DNA from: CAZOBJ01 sp964577825 | GTDB lineage: Bacteria; Planctomycetota; SZUA-567; JAFGNG01 | Direction: 5' to 3' | Assembly: GCA_964577825.1 (NCBI GenBank) | Contig: CAZOBJ010000088.1 | Location: 1-13,505, forward strand | Length of the DNA stretch: 13,505 bases | Shown here: piece by piece, positions 1-6,828 of the stretch | Position numbering within the stretch: the stretch's first letter is position 1 | Layout: each line of letters starts with the position of its first letter | Notes under the pieces: model-generated | Seen by the model: the letters and a program-made list of their open reading frames with translations, nothing else | The model's database searches: none | What the model was told of the DNA's origin: nothing | Translations under genes and position numbers: made by a program

Positions 1-479
1 GCGAAGACGGGATGTATGACACAGTGCTCTTCTGCGAGGTGATCGAGCACCTGGCCTGCAATCCCGTCCGATTGTGGAAGCGGATCTACCAACTATTGCG
101 CCCCGGGGGCTGCGTGTACTTGACCACGCCGAACGCGTTGGCGTTCCGAAACTTGTGGCCGTCCCTGCGGCGGCTCGTCCTGTTGCGCGGGTCGGGCGCG
201 CGCGTGAAGGCTATCCTGGAGAACCCCACCTACGGGCATCACTGGAAAGAGTACACCGCGCCGGAGCTCAGGGAGTACTTCGCGCGGCTCTCGCCCGACT
301 GGCAGGTTGAGGTGGACTTCCTGCGCATGGCGGAGGCGAGAGCGGGCAAGCGCATGCGCACGCGCGACCGCCTCCAGCGCATGTTCGACATCTTTCCGCA
401 ACTGCGCGAGCACCTGGAGGCCGTGGTCCGGTTGCCTGAGAAGACCGCCTGGACCGCCGAGGCGCCCGGGTTCGCCTAA
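1..479 (+). CDS. Class I SAM-dependent methyltransferase, C-terminal part (5' end outside window)
   Basis: The reading frame is open to the left edge (codons Glu-Asp-Gly precede the first Met at 12), so the N-terminal part, including the usual glycine-rich SAM-binding loop, lies outside. What remains is about 158 residues. The stretch DTVLFCEVIEHL is the post-motif-II signature of Methyltransf_11/23-type enzymes (D-x-V-x-x-x-E-V-I-E-H), followed by LLRPGGCVYLTTPN, the motif III strand and turn where the methyl-acceptor pocket begins. The C-terminal part is rich in Arg and Glu and has no recognised domain, so the substrate cannot be named. Related enzymes methylate small molecules, sugars or lipids, often within glycan or natural-product clusters, but nothing in the window supports a choice. 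The gene ends in TAA at 477-479, with no strong T-rich terminator after it. Confidence 0.85.
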   Translation, partial: EDGMYDTVLFCEVIEHLACNPVRLWKRIYQLLRPGGCVYLTTPNALAFRNLWPSLRRLVLLRGSGARVKAILENPTYGHHWKEYTAPELREYFARLSPDWQVEVDFLRMAEARAGKRMRTRDRLQRMFDIFPQLREHLEAVVRLPEKTAWTAEAPGFA

Positions 480-564
480 GCTCGGACGCTGCGTACAGCT
501 TGACTGATGAAAGCCGGAGCAGACGGCCTGGCTCTCCCTTGCGCATCGGCCCACGCCACGCAAT

Positions 565-580
565 GCCCTCGCCCGAGGGC
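565..580. other. Small GC hairpin in the 197-base gap between methyltransferase and membrane-protein genes
   Basis: Bases 565-570 (gccctc) pair perfectly with 575-580 (gagggc) around a four-base loop. No T-run follows, so it is at best a weak intrinsic terminator for the upstream gene. The rest of the 480-676 gap holds an unused-looking purine-rich Shine-Dalgarno-like stretch (603-609). I see no confident promoter and no RNA gene in it. Confidence 0.3.
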
Positions 581-676
581 GGGCGATTTCCGATAGTCGT
601 TGAAAGGAGTGGCGGCCCTTGAGGCAAAAGAGGGGCAGTATTGCGTCTCTCTATCCCTGGTGTGGAGATCAGCCCC

Positions 677-2269
677 ATGTACCGGCATTTCTATCAGGCG
701 CTCATGAATTTCGCCGGCGATACGATGGGCCATGTGCTCTTGTGGCTCGCGCCGACGGTGCTCCTGCTCACCGCGCTCATCCTGGGGAGTCGGCCGTGGC
801 GGCGGCGCATCGACGCGCTCGGCCAAGCACAGGGGCGATGGGCGGCTCTGCTTCTGTTGGTGGTGAACTTCCTGCGGCTGGCTGCCGGGGCAGGGATTGT
901 GGGCGTTCTGTGCCTCTTCCTTCTGGTGGAGGCCGGGCTCTTTGCCGAGCGTCACGGACGCGTGACCCAGCGCAACTACGACGCGGTCAAGAGCAAATGG
1001 GGCGTGGCCCACGAGCAGCGCGAGCTGTCGGTGGCGCACTACGTCTGGCAGCGCGTTACCGTAGAGGAATTCGCGGGCGGCGGGTCCAGGCGCGTGACCG
1101 AGGACGGGCCGCGGCCCGAGGACCACAGTTTGGACCAGGAGGTGCTCTCGGACGAGACCTTTGACGTCGTTTTGGACGAAGACGGCCGGCCCCGCAACCC
1201 TCGTGCCGTGTCGCGGCGCAAGGTGACGCGTCAGGCCCGGTGCGTGGGACGCGGCGGCATCGAGAGCGCGGACATCGACCTGACGATCACCCGTACGCCG
1301 CGCTACCTTGGCGGGGCGGGCTATGCGGGTTTTGAGGACGATTGCACGTTCGCCTACACCGTCGCCAATCGCACGGGCAGGTCCACGTACGCGGTGTTTC
1401 GCTTTCCGCTGCCCGGCGGCGGGCAGGGGCTCTTCAATGAGCTGGCGGTCTCCGAGGACGGCGAGCCGCTGCTGGACTCGGTCACCTACGCGGACGAGGC
1501 GCTGCGCTGGAGCCGGCTTATGCAGGCCGGCGAGAAGGTTGGGCTCACCGTCCATTACGAGTCGCGCGGGCTCGAGTACTTTCGATACTGGCCGGGAAAC
1601 CTCAGACGTCATTACCGGGTCCGGGCGCACTTGCGCGGAATTGCCCCCGAACGGTTGAACTTCCCCATCGGCAGCATGAGCCCGGACACGGACCTGGATG
1701 CCCTATCCGGCGAAGACTACGAGCTCGCATGGGACCTGTCGAACGCGGTGACGAACTACTCGATCGGGGTGATCGTGCCCGCTCCGCGCCAGCCCGGGTT
1801 CGAGGTGGCGCGCCTGTTGCGCCAGGCGCCGGTCGGCCTCGCGCTGTTGGCAGGCAGCCTGGTGGTGACCCGCTTGCTGCTGGGCGCGGGTGCGTCGATT
1901 CTGGCCATTGGGCTGTGCGTCCTGGCACATTACCTGGGCTATGCCACGACCGCGCACGTCAGCGACCTGGTAAACAGCTTCCCGGGCGCCTTCGCGTGGG
2001 GCATGGCCCTACCCACCGCGGCGGGTGCGGGCTTCTGGCTGGCGAGGGATCGATGGACCTGGGCCGGAGTGCAGTCCGCAAGCCTGCACGTACTCTTCAC
2101 CTTGGGGTACCCGCTCGCGGTGTGGGTCGAGGACCTGTCAGGCACGATCCTGCACCTCGGGTACTCGGCCCTGGCCGCGTACGTCATGCTCCTGGCGGTG
2201 CGGGCGTACCGTCATCGCGGCCGACAAGATCTCAATTCTGCGCCGCAGACGGGCACGTTGGCCGCGTGA
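677..2269 (+). CDS. Multi-pass membrane protein of unknown function with a large central soluble domain
   Basis: This 530-residue protein is not one I recognise. Hydrophobic segments fall at about residues 18-37 and 55-88 near the N terminus, and at about 384-402, 404-422, 436-456, 462-482 and 492-510 at the C terminus. Between them lies a roughly 290-residue hydrophilic region (90-380). That region contains a probable beta-rich stretch with the motifs FRFPLPGGGQGLFNE (242-256) and YESRGLEYFRYWPG (294-307). The two-ends-in-membrane layout resembles CreD-type inner-membrane proteins, but I see no convincing sequence match and do not assign that family. I chose ATG 677 because GGAG at 664-667 sits nine bases upstream. 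An in-frame TTG at 641 with AGAGGGG before it would add 12 residues and cannot be excluded. The stop lies 18 bases from the end of the convergent GMP-synthase-like gene. Confidence 0.8.
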   Translation: MYRHFYQALMNFAGDTMGHVLLWLAPTVLLLTALILGSRPWRRRIDALGQAQGRWAALLLLVVNFLRLAAGAGIVGVLCLFLLVEAGLFAERHGRVTQRNYDAVKSKWGVAHEQRELSVAHYVWQRVTVEEFAGGGSRRVTEDGPRPEDHSLDQEVLSDETFDVVLDEDGRPRNPRAVSRRKVTRQARCVGRGGIESADIDLTITRTPRYLGGAGYAGFEDDCTFAYTVANRTGRSTYAVFRFPLPGGGQGLFNELAVSEDGEPLLDSVTYADEALRWSRLMQAGEKVGLTVHYESRGLEYFRYWPGNLRRHYRVRAHLRGIAPERLNFPIGSMSPDTDLDALSGEDYELAWDLSNAVTNYSIGVIVPAPRQPGFEVARLLRQAPVGLALLAGSLVVTRLLLGAGASILAIGLCVLAHYLGYATTAHVSDLVNSFPGAFAWGMALPTAAGAGFWLARDRWTWAGVQSASLHVLFTLGYPLAVWVEDLSGTILHLGYSALAAYVMLLAVRAYRHRGRQDLNSAPQTGTLAA

Positions 2270-2287
2270 GAACAGACGCGGCCGCGC

Positions 2288-3220
2288 CTACACGTACTCG
2301 ATGGTGCCGGGCGGCTTGGGGGTGAGGTCGTACAGGCAGCGGTTGACTCCGGGCAGAGCGGTGATGCGCTCGGAAACGTGATGGAGCGTGAGCCACGGCA
2401 GCTCCACCACCGTGGCCGTGCGCGCGTCCACGCTGTGAATGCAGCGCACCACGATGATGCCCCCGTACTCGCGCTTGTTGTCGCGGATGCCGGTGGCCTT
2501 GTCGTTGAGGAGGACGGCCATGTACTGGAACGCGTCGGTGTGCGCGAGCTCTTCTTCCACAATCGCGGTCGCCGCGCGCACGGTCTCCAGTCGCGGTTCG
2601 GTCACCTCGCCCACGATCCGAGTCGCAAGCGCCGGGCCGGGGAAGGGAATGCGGCACACCACGTGTTCGGGCAGCCCCAGAATGCGGCCGACTTCGCGCA
2701 CGTCGTCCTTGCGCAAGGTGGCCAGGGGCTCGATGACCTTGTATCCCAGCTCGGCCTCCGGGTCGATGCCCAGCTGCGAGAGGATGTTGTGCTGCCGCTT
2801 GATGCCAGCCACGGTCTCCTCGATGTCCGTGAGGATCGTGCCGTGGAGCAGGCATTGCGCGCCGCTCTGGCGCATGAGGTGGCCGAACACGTCTCGGTAG
2901 AACGTGCTGGTGATAGCCTGACGCTTCTCTTCCGGGTCCGTGAGGCCCTTGAGCGCGTCGAGGAATTGCTCGCGCGCGTCCACGACCTCCACGGGGATTC
3001 CGAGGTCCTGGAACGTGCGCACAACGCTGTCCGCCTCGTCCTCGCGCATGAGCGCATTGTCCACGAACACGGTCTTGAGTCGCTCGCCCAGGGCCTTGTG
3101 CCCCAGGGCGGTCACGACGGAGCTATCCACACCTCCGCTGACCGCGTTGATGGCCGTGGCGTCGCCCACGGCCTCTCGAATCGCGCTGACCTGTTCATCT
3201 ACGAACGACTCGTAGTCCAT
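2288..3220 (-). CDS. guaA: Stand-alone GMP-synthase-like ATP pyrophosphatase (GuaA C-terminal/subunit-B type, divergent)
   Basis: GMP synthase adenylates XMP and aminates it to GMP; the ATP-PPase and dimerisation half is represented here as a separate 310-residue protein, as in archaeal two-subunit enzymes. Visible motifs are the PP-loop SGGVDSS (28-34), VFVDNALMR (51-59), LKGLTDPEEKR (90-100), PFPGPALATRIVGEVT (192-207), LPGVNRCLYDLTPKPPGT (289-306) and a terminal IEYV. There is no glutamine-amidotransferase domain in the protein or nearby. Key positions differ from typical GuaA: IKRQHN (140-145) replaces IKSHHN, NDKATGIRDNKREY (239-252) replaces the usual P-V-x-x-V-G-V-x-GD-x-R-x-Y, and the C-terminal Glu is Val. 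It may therefore act on another substrate; from memory, some relatives are labelled 'ExsB family'. The start at 3220 has GGAG seven bases upstream; a GTG at 3238 is less likely. The gene lies 89 bases downstream of arfB and may share its transcript. Confidence 0.8.
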   Translation of the reverse strand: MDYESFVDEQVSAIREAVGDATAINAVSGGVDSSVVTALGHKALGERLKTVFVDNALMREDEADSVVRTFQDLGIPVEVVDAREQFLDALKGLTDPEEKRQAITSTFYRDVFGHLMRQSGAQCLLHGTILTDIEETVAGIKRQHNILSQLGIDPEAELGYKVIEPLATLRKDDVREVGRILGLPEHVVCRIPFPGPALATRIVGEVTEPRLETVRAATAIVEEELAHTDAFQYMAVLLNDKATGIRDNKREYGGIIVVRCIHSVDARTATVVELPWLTLHHVSERITALPGVNRCLYDLTPKPPGTIEYV

Positions 3221-3309
3221 GCGTGGTCTCCTGCTCACGTGGGCCGACGGGCCCTGGCGGCCGAATGCGAGGACAGAGAGCCTACCGGAATCGATCCGTT
3301 TTGCAAGAG

Positions 3310-3750
3310 TCAGGTCTCATCCCAGCCGGCCCGGCGCTGTTGCTTGAGGGCGGACCGGCGCTTCTTGGCGCGGAGGCGGCGTTCGCGCGCCGCGCGGGTG
3401 GGGCGGGTGCGCTTGCGCCGCTTGACAGGTTTGAGGGCCTGCGCAAGGAGCTCGCGCATCCGATTCAGGGCCCGCCGGCGATTCTGCGCCTGGGTGCGGG
3501 CCGAGCGGGCCGTTACGCGCAGGTCCCCGGCCGCGTTGATCCGGTTGCGCAATGCAGCGGTCACCCGAGCTCGCTGCGCGGCAGTTAGCGACGAGCTCGT
3601 CGACACCGGGAGGCACGCGGTCACCTGGGTGAGCCTGCGGTTCACGTTCTGCCCGCCAGGCCCGGCCGCGTGCGCGGTCTCGAATCGGATCTCGCGCAAG
3701 GGGATGGCTACGCGCCGATTCACACGCAGTACGTCGTCGGATGTCTGCAT
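3310..3750 (-). CDS. arfB: ArfB (YaeJ)-type peptidyl-tRNA hydrolase, ribosome rescue factor
   Basis: ArfB enters ribosomes stalled without a stop codon and hydrolyses the peptidyl-tRNA. The 146-residue length matches the family (about 140). The catalytic GGQ is at residues 32-34 in AAGPGGQNVNR, as in class I release factors. The codon-recognition domains of RF1/RF2 are absent. The C-terminal tail, from about residue 107, is strongly basic (KRRKRTRPTRAARERRLRAK and onward). This is the part that in E. coli ArfB binds the empty mRNA channel, and the PTR..RERRL core is conserved. The N-terminal VAIPLREIRFE matches the usual beta-domain entry. The ATG start is preceded only by a weak TGAGA sequence. 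The gene lies downstream of tRNA-Cys and upstream of the GMP-synthase-like gene on the same strand. Confidence 0.93.
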   Translation of the reverse strand: MQTSDDVLRVNRRVAIPLREIRFETAHAAGPGGQNVNRRLTQVTACLPVSTSSSLTAAQRARVTAALRNRINAAGDLRVTARSARTQAQNRRRALNRMRELLAQALKPVKRRKRTRPTRAARERRLRAKKRRSALKQQRRAGWDET

Positions 3751-3885
3751 ATCGTGTTCTCACAGCATGTTGCGAAGGCGCTGTTGCTTCTGCGGGGCTA
3801 CTGGCCGCCGGAGCGCGCACGCCTTTCGTGTGGAGGACCGTATCTCTATCGGGCTCGTTGCGTTGGGCCGGTCCACGCAGGATGC

Positions 3886-3913
3886 AGCATACCACGCACG
3901 TGGGCTTCGTCTA
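3886..3913 (-). promoter_or_regulatory. Candidate promoter for arfB
   Basis: Read on the minus strand, TAGACG (3913-3908) and TATGCT (3891-3886) are separated by 16 bases, each matching the sigma-70 consensus at four of six positions. It would start arfB transcription near 3879. The rest of the 234-base gap between tRNA-Cys and arfB (3751-3984) shows no T-run terminator, so read-through from the tRNA promoter is also possible. It does contain a short GC palindrome, cccgcgcggg, at 3932-3941. Confidence 0.3.
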
Positions 3914-3984
3914 CCCGTTTCGATGATACAACCCGCGCGGGAATCTCGCGAGGCAGGGGCAACAGTATCGGCATGGGAAGCAAA

Positions 3985-4059
3985 TGGAGGCGACGGGCGG
4001 ATTCGAACCGCCGTATAAGGGTTTTGCAAACCCTCGCCTTACCCCTTGGCTACGTCGCC
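3985..4059 (-). tRNA. tRNA-Cys (anticodon GCA)
   Basis: The minus strand folds into a full cloverleaf. The acceptor stem GGCGACG (from 4059) pairs with CGTCGCC. The D arm contains GGGGTAA. The anticodon stem AGGGT/ACCCT encloses loop TTGCAAA, giving anticodon GCA (plus-strand 4025-4027). The variable loop has five bases, and the T arm is GGCGG-TTCGAAT-CCGCC. The discriminator base is U, the known identity element for cysteinyl-tRNA synthetase, and CCA is encoded at 3987-3985. All features agree with tRNA-Cys. Confidence 0.97.
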
Positions 4060-4080
4060 TCAGGTATCAATCAGAATGCC

Positions 4081-4109
4081 ACTCTACCAAGCTCTGTGCT
4101 AGGTGTCAA
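4081..4109 (-). promoter_or_regulatory. Promoter of tRNA-Cys
   Basis: On the minus strand a perfect -35 TTGACA (4109-4104) and a -10 TAGAGT (4086-4081, four of six matches) are 17 bases apart. They place the start near 4074, about 15 bases before the mature tRNA end. It is back to back with the rightward promoter at 4139-4167, with 29 bases between the two -35 boxes. Confidence 0.7.
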
Positions 4110-4138
4110 GACCGGCGGCTGTCGTTCGATCAGCGGGC

Positions 4139-4167
4139 TTGACAGGCGCGCGGGCCCCGGCTATACC
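4139..4167 (+). promoter_or_regulatory. Promoter of the metallophosphoesterase-gatC-gatA unit
   Basis: A perfect -35 TTGACA (4139-4144), a 17-base spacer and a -10 TATACC (4162-4167) predict a start near 4173, about 70 bases before the first start codon. No other comparable promoter is seen before gatC or gatA, whose gaps are only 21 and 30 bases, so the three genes probably share this transcript. Confidence 0.65.
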
Positions 4168-4169
4168 GA

Positions 4170-4192
4170 AGCGGCCTCGCCAGATGGCCGCT
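4170..4192 (+). promoter_or_regulatory. Inverted repeat at the predicted transcript start
   Basis: AGCGGCC (4170-4176) is perfectly complementary to GGCCGCT (4186-4192) around a nine-base loop. It lies just after the -10 box, so it could be a 5' stem-loop of the mRNA or a repressor site overlapping the start. No T-run follows, so it is not an intrinsic terminator. Confidence 0.45.
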
Positions 4193-4242
4193 GTGCCCAG
4201 GTACGCGAGCGGCGATTGGCCCATTCGCCCAGGGAGACCGCC

Positions 4243-4983
4243 ATGGACGACCGCATTGGGGTGCTCGCCGACGTGCATGGCAACTATACCGCGCTGCGAG
4301 CGGTGCTCGCAAACATGGATCGCCAGCGGGTTTCCACGATCTGGAACCTGGGCGCCACCGTTGGTTACGGTCCGGCGGGCGCACAGTGCCTGCGGCTGTT
4401 GCGCATGCGCGGAGTAGCGTCCGTGCAGGGCAACCACGACGGGAATCTGCGCCCGCCGCGCGACCCGGAGATGCGCCCCGAGCTCCAGGCGACCCTGGAC
4501 CGAGAACTGCGCGCTCTGACCGAAGAGGAAGTGGACTGGTTCATGGACCTGCCCATCCGTGAGGAAATCGACGAGGAGGTTGTGCTCGTGCACGGCGCGC
4601 TGACCGGGCGCGACCACTACATTTTGACCTCCAAGGCGTCCGCGCTCAATCAGGAGATCCTGCGCACCCGCCACCCGAACGCGCGTGTGTGCCTGTTCGC
4701 ACACACGCACATCCCCATGGTCCTGCACGCCAAGGAGGTGGATCGCGACTTCGAAGAAACCCGGACGGTGGAGCTGGACCCGGGCGAGCAGTACCTCCTG
4801 AATCCAGGCGCCGTGGGCCAGCCCAGAGACCGCGTACCCCTGGCTTCCTATGGAGTCTACGACCGCGCGGCGGGTACCTTCACCGTGGTGCGGCTGCCGT
4901 ACGACATAGAAGCCGAGCAGGAACGCATGCGCGAGGCGGGGTCGCCCGAACGCTACGTCACGCGGATCGCCCATGGACTGTAG
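4243..4983 (+). CDS. Calcineurin-like metallophosphoesterase with an altered metal site
   Basis: This 246-residue protein belongs to the calcineurin-like phosphoesterase superfamily (the short COG0639/YfcE-like type seen beside many housekeeping genes). Motifs in order are D-V-H-G-N (Asp10, His12), NLGATVGYGP (35-44), VQGNHD (Asn64, His65), LVHG (His117), FAHTHIP (His154, His156) and NPGAVGQPRD (187-196). In typical members the second motif is GDxVGYGP, whose Asp bridges the two metal ions; here it is Ala38 (GCC at 4354-4356). The usual GHTH is AHTH. All other metal ligands are present, so activity may be altered rather than absent. ATG 4243 has AGGGAGA six to seven bases upstream; the frame is open much farther left, but that part crosses the tRNA and promoters. 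It is first in a likely operon with gatC and gatA. The natural substrate is unknown. Confidence 0.88.
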   Translation: MDDRIGVLADVHGNYTALRAVLANMDRQRVSTIWNLGATVGYGPAGAQCLRLLRMRGVASVQGNHDGNLRPPRDPEMRPELQATLDRELRALTEEEVDWFMDLPIREEIDEEVVLVHGALTGRDHYILTSKASALNQEILRTRHPNARVCLFAHTHIPMVLHAKEVDRDFEETRTVELDPGEQYLLNPGAVGQPRDRVPLASYGVYDRAAGTFTVVRLPYDIEAEQERMREAGSPERYVTRIAHGL

Positions 4984-5004
4984 TGGCATGAGGAGGCTGG
5001 GCGC

Positions 5005-5295
5005 ATGACCATCTCGCGTGACGATGTGCGCCACTGCGCCGAGCTCGCACGGCTGGCACTCTCCCCGGAGGAAGAGGCGCTCTTCGAGGAGCAGCTCGGG
5101 CGCATCCTGGAGTACGTGGCGCAGCTGCAGACCGTGGACGTGGAGGGGGTGGAGCCCTTTATCAGCGCAGCGGCCCGGGGCAACGTGTTCCGAGCCGACA
5201 CCGCCGGGGAGTCCCTGTCCGTAGACCAAGCGCTCGCCAACGCCCCCCAGCGCGACCGGGCGGGGTTCGTGGTTCCGCGCGTGGTCGAGCATTGA
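5005..5295 (+). CDS. gatC: Asp/Glu-tRNA amidotransferase subunit C
   Basis: GatC is the small clamp that holds GatA and GatB together in the enzyme converting Glu-tRNA(Gln) to Gln-tRNA(Gln) and/or Asp-tRNA(Asn) to Asn-tRNA(Asn). The 96-residue length is typical. The N terminus MTISRDDVRHCAELARLALS matches the conserved helical start. VDVEGVEP (residues 44-51) and ALANAPQRD..GFVVPRVVE near the end are the usual landmarks. AGGAGG lies eight bases before ATG 5005. The gene follows the metallophosphoesterase by 21 bases and precedes gatA by 30. Confidence 0.95.
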   Translation: MTISRDDVRHCAELARLALSPEEEALFEEQLGRILEYVAQLQTVDVEGVEPFISAAARGNVFRADTAGESLSVDQALANAPQRDRAGFVVPRVVEH

Positions 5296-5325
5296 CCGAA
5301 GCCTTTGTCGGAGCCTGAGGGCGGC

Positions 5326-6786
5326 ATGGATCCGACCAGCCTGACAGCCTGCGAGGTGCGCGAGGCGATTGTCGCGGGAAGCCTGTCGGCGCGCGAGGTG
5401 GTGGAGGCGTGCCTCGCGCGCATCGAGGCATACGACCCGCAGGTCGGGGCATTTCTGCATACAGACCCGGAAGGCGCGCGCGCGGCCGCGGAGGAGGTGG
5501 ACCGCAAGGCGGCTCAAGGCGGGCCCCTCGGTCGCCTTGCCGGCGTGCCGGTAGCCATCAAGGACAACCTGTGCGCAAAGGGCGCGCCCACGACCTGCGC
5601 GAGCCGGATGCTGGAGACCTTCCGTCCGCCGTATGACGCGCATGTGGTGGAGCGACTGCGCGCCGAGGATGCGGTGATCGTGGGCAAGACGAACATGGAC
5701 GAGTTCGCCATGGGCAGCAGCACCGAGACCTCGGCCTTACGTCGCACCCGCAATCCCTGGGGCGCGGACCATGCGCCCGGCGGCAGCTCGGGCGGATCGG
5801 CGGCCGCCGTGTCGGCGGGGTTTGTGCCGCTGGCGCTCGGGTCGGACACGGGCGGATCCATCCGCCAGCCCGCGAGCTTCTGCGGGTGCGTGGGCGCGAA
5901 GCCCACCTACGGGATGGTGAGCCGATACGGGCTTGTGGCGTTCGGTTCGAGTCTTGACCAGATCGGCCCGCTCGCGCGTACGGTGCGCGATGCCGCGCTG
6001 TGTCTGGAGGCGGTGGCCGGCCACGATCCGCGCGACGCCACGAGTGCCGAGCAACCGATCCCCGAGCTGCAGGCCGAGCTCGACCGATCCGACAGCGGAT
6101 GGCGCGTAGGCGTGCCGATGGAGTATTTCGGCGAGGGCCTGGACCCTGAGGTCGGCCAGGCGGTGCGCGGGGCCATCCAGGCCCTGGAGGATCGCGGGGC
6201 CGAGGTCCGCGAGGTGCACCTGCCGCATCTCGCGCAGGCGATTCCAGTCTACTACATCGTGGCCACCGCCGAGGCGAGCAGCAACCTGGCCCGGTACGAT
6301 GGGGTCCACTATGGTCACCGCAGTCCGCACGCGGCGAACGTGGAATCACTTATGGCGCAGACGCGCGACCAGGCGTTCGGCGCGGAAGTGAAGCGCCGCA
6401 TCATGCTCGGCACCTACGTGCTCTCGGCCGGATACTATGACGCATACTACTTGCGCGCGTCGCGCGTGCGTACGCTGATCGCGCAGGACTTCGAGAACGC
6501 GCTACAGGACGTGGACGTGCTCGCCGCGCCCACCAGCCCCACGGTCGCGTTCCGGCTTGGCGAAAAGATGGACGATCCGCTGGCCATGTACCTGTCCGAC
6601 GTGTACACGGTCAGCGTCAATCTGGCCGGCATCCCGGCCGTGAGCGTGCCCTGCGGCGAGGCGGAGGGTCTGCCCGTGGGCGTGCAGCTCATGGGGCGGC
6701 GGTTCGACGACGCACGCGTGCTGGCCGCGGCCCAGGCCGTGGAGCAGGCCTGCGGGCATGTGAATCAGGTTGCGCCGGTGGGCTGA
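5326..6786 (+). CDS. gatA: Asp/Glu-tRNA amidotransferase subunit A (glutaminase/amidase subunit)
   Basis: GatA releases ammonia from glutamine and passes it to GatB for tRNA-bound Glu or Asp amidation. It is an amidase-signature enzyme. The Ser-cis-Ser-Lys triad is intact: Lys79 in VAIKDN, Ser154 in PGGSSGGSAAAV and Ser178 in DTGGSIRQPASF. With ATG 5326 these numbers coincide with those of characterised GatA proteins such as the S. aureus enzyme. That supports this start over an in-frame TTG at 5305, which lacks a ribosome-binding site; GAGG at 5317-5320 serves the ATG. The 486-residue length is normal. Further family landmarks are SRYGLVAFGSSLDQIGP and DPLAMYLSDVYTVSVNLAG. No gatB follows; the next gene is convergent, so GatB must be encoded elsewhere. 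Confidence 0.97.
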   Translation: MDPTSLTACEVREAIVAGSLSAREVVEACLARIEAYDPQVGAFLHTDPEGARAAAEEVDRKAAQGGPLGRLAGVPVAIKDNLCAKGAPTTCASRMLETFRPPYDAHVVERLRAEDAVIVGKTNMDEFAMGSSTETSALRRTRNPWGADHAPGGSSGGSAAAVSAGFVPLALGSDTGGSIRQPASFCGCVGAKPTYGMVSRYGLVAFGSSLDQIGPLARTVRDAALCLEAVAGHDPRDATSAEQPIPELQAELDRSDSGWRVGVPMEYFGEGLDPEVGQAVRGAIQALEDRGAEVREVHLPHLAQAIPVYYIVATAEASSNLARYDGVHYGHRSPHAANVESLMAQTRDQAFGAEVKRRIMLGTYVLSAGYYDAYYLRASRVRTLIAQDFENALQDVDVLAAPTSPTVAFRLGEKMDDPLAMYLSDVYTVSVNLAGIPAVSVPCGEAEGLPVGVQLMGRRFDDARVLAAAQAVEQACGHVNQVAPVG

Positions 6787-6828
6787 GCATCTCAGGGCCC
6801 GCCTCGCTCCCCAGGCTCCAGAGGCCTT

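Noticed and set aside
609..707. 32-codon GTG-started leader peptide overlapping the start of the membrane-protein gene
   Set aside because: Its start codon overlaps the AAAGGAG sequence that would have to serve as its ribosome-binding site, and nothing else supports it.
2277..2286. Ten-base GC palindrome cgcggccgcg between convergent genes
   Set aside because: It has no loop or T-run for a terminator, and such short all-GC palindromes are expected by chance at this base composition.
2378..4018. 546-codon plus-strand open frame across the GMP-synthase-like gene, arfB and part of tRNA-Cys
   Set aside because: It runs antisense to two well-identified genes and into a tRNA, and has low-complexity composition.
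3670..4242. Upstream extension of the metallophosphoesterase frame to 3670
   Set aside because: It would cross tRNA-Cys and both divergent promoters; the conserved domain begins right at ATG 4243, which has its own ribosome-binding site.
4099..5643. Long open frame (514 codons) on the minus strand antisense to the metallophosphoesterase, gatC and gatA
   Set aside because: It overlaps three clear genes and a promoter, and its composition is the Arg/Ala/His/Gly-rich translation expected from the complement of high-GC codons; no domain is visible.
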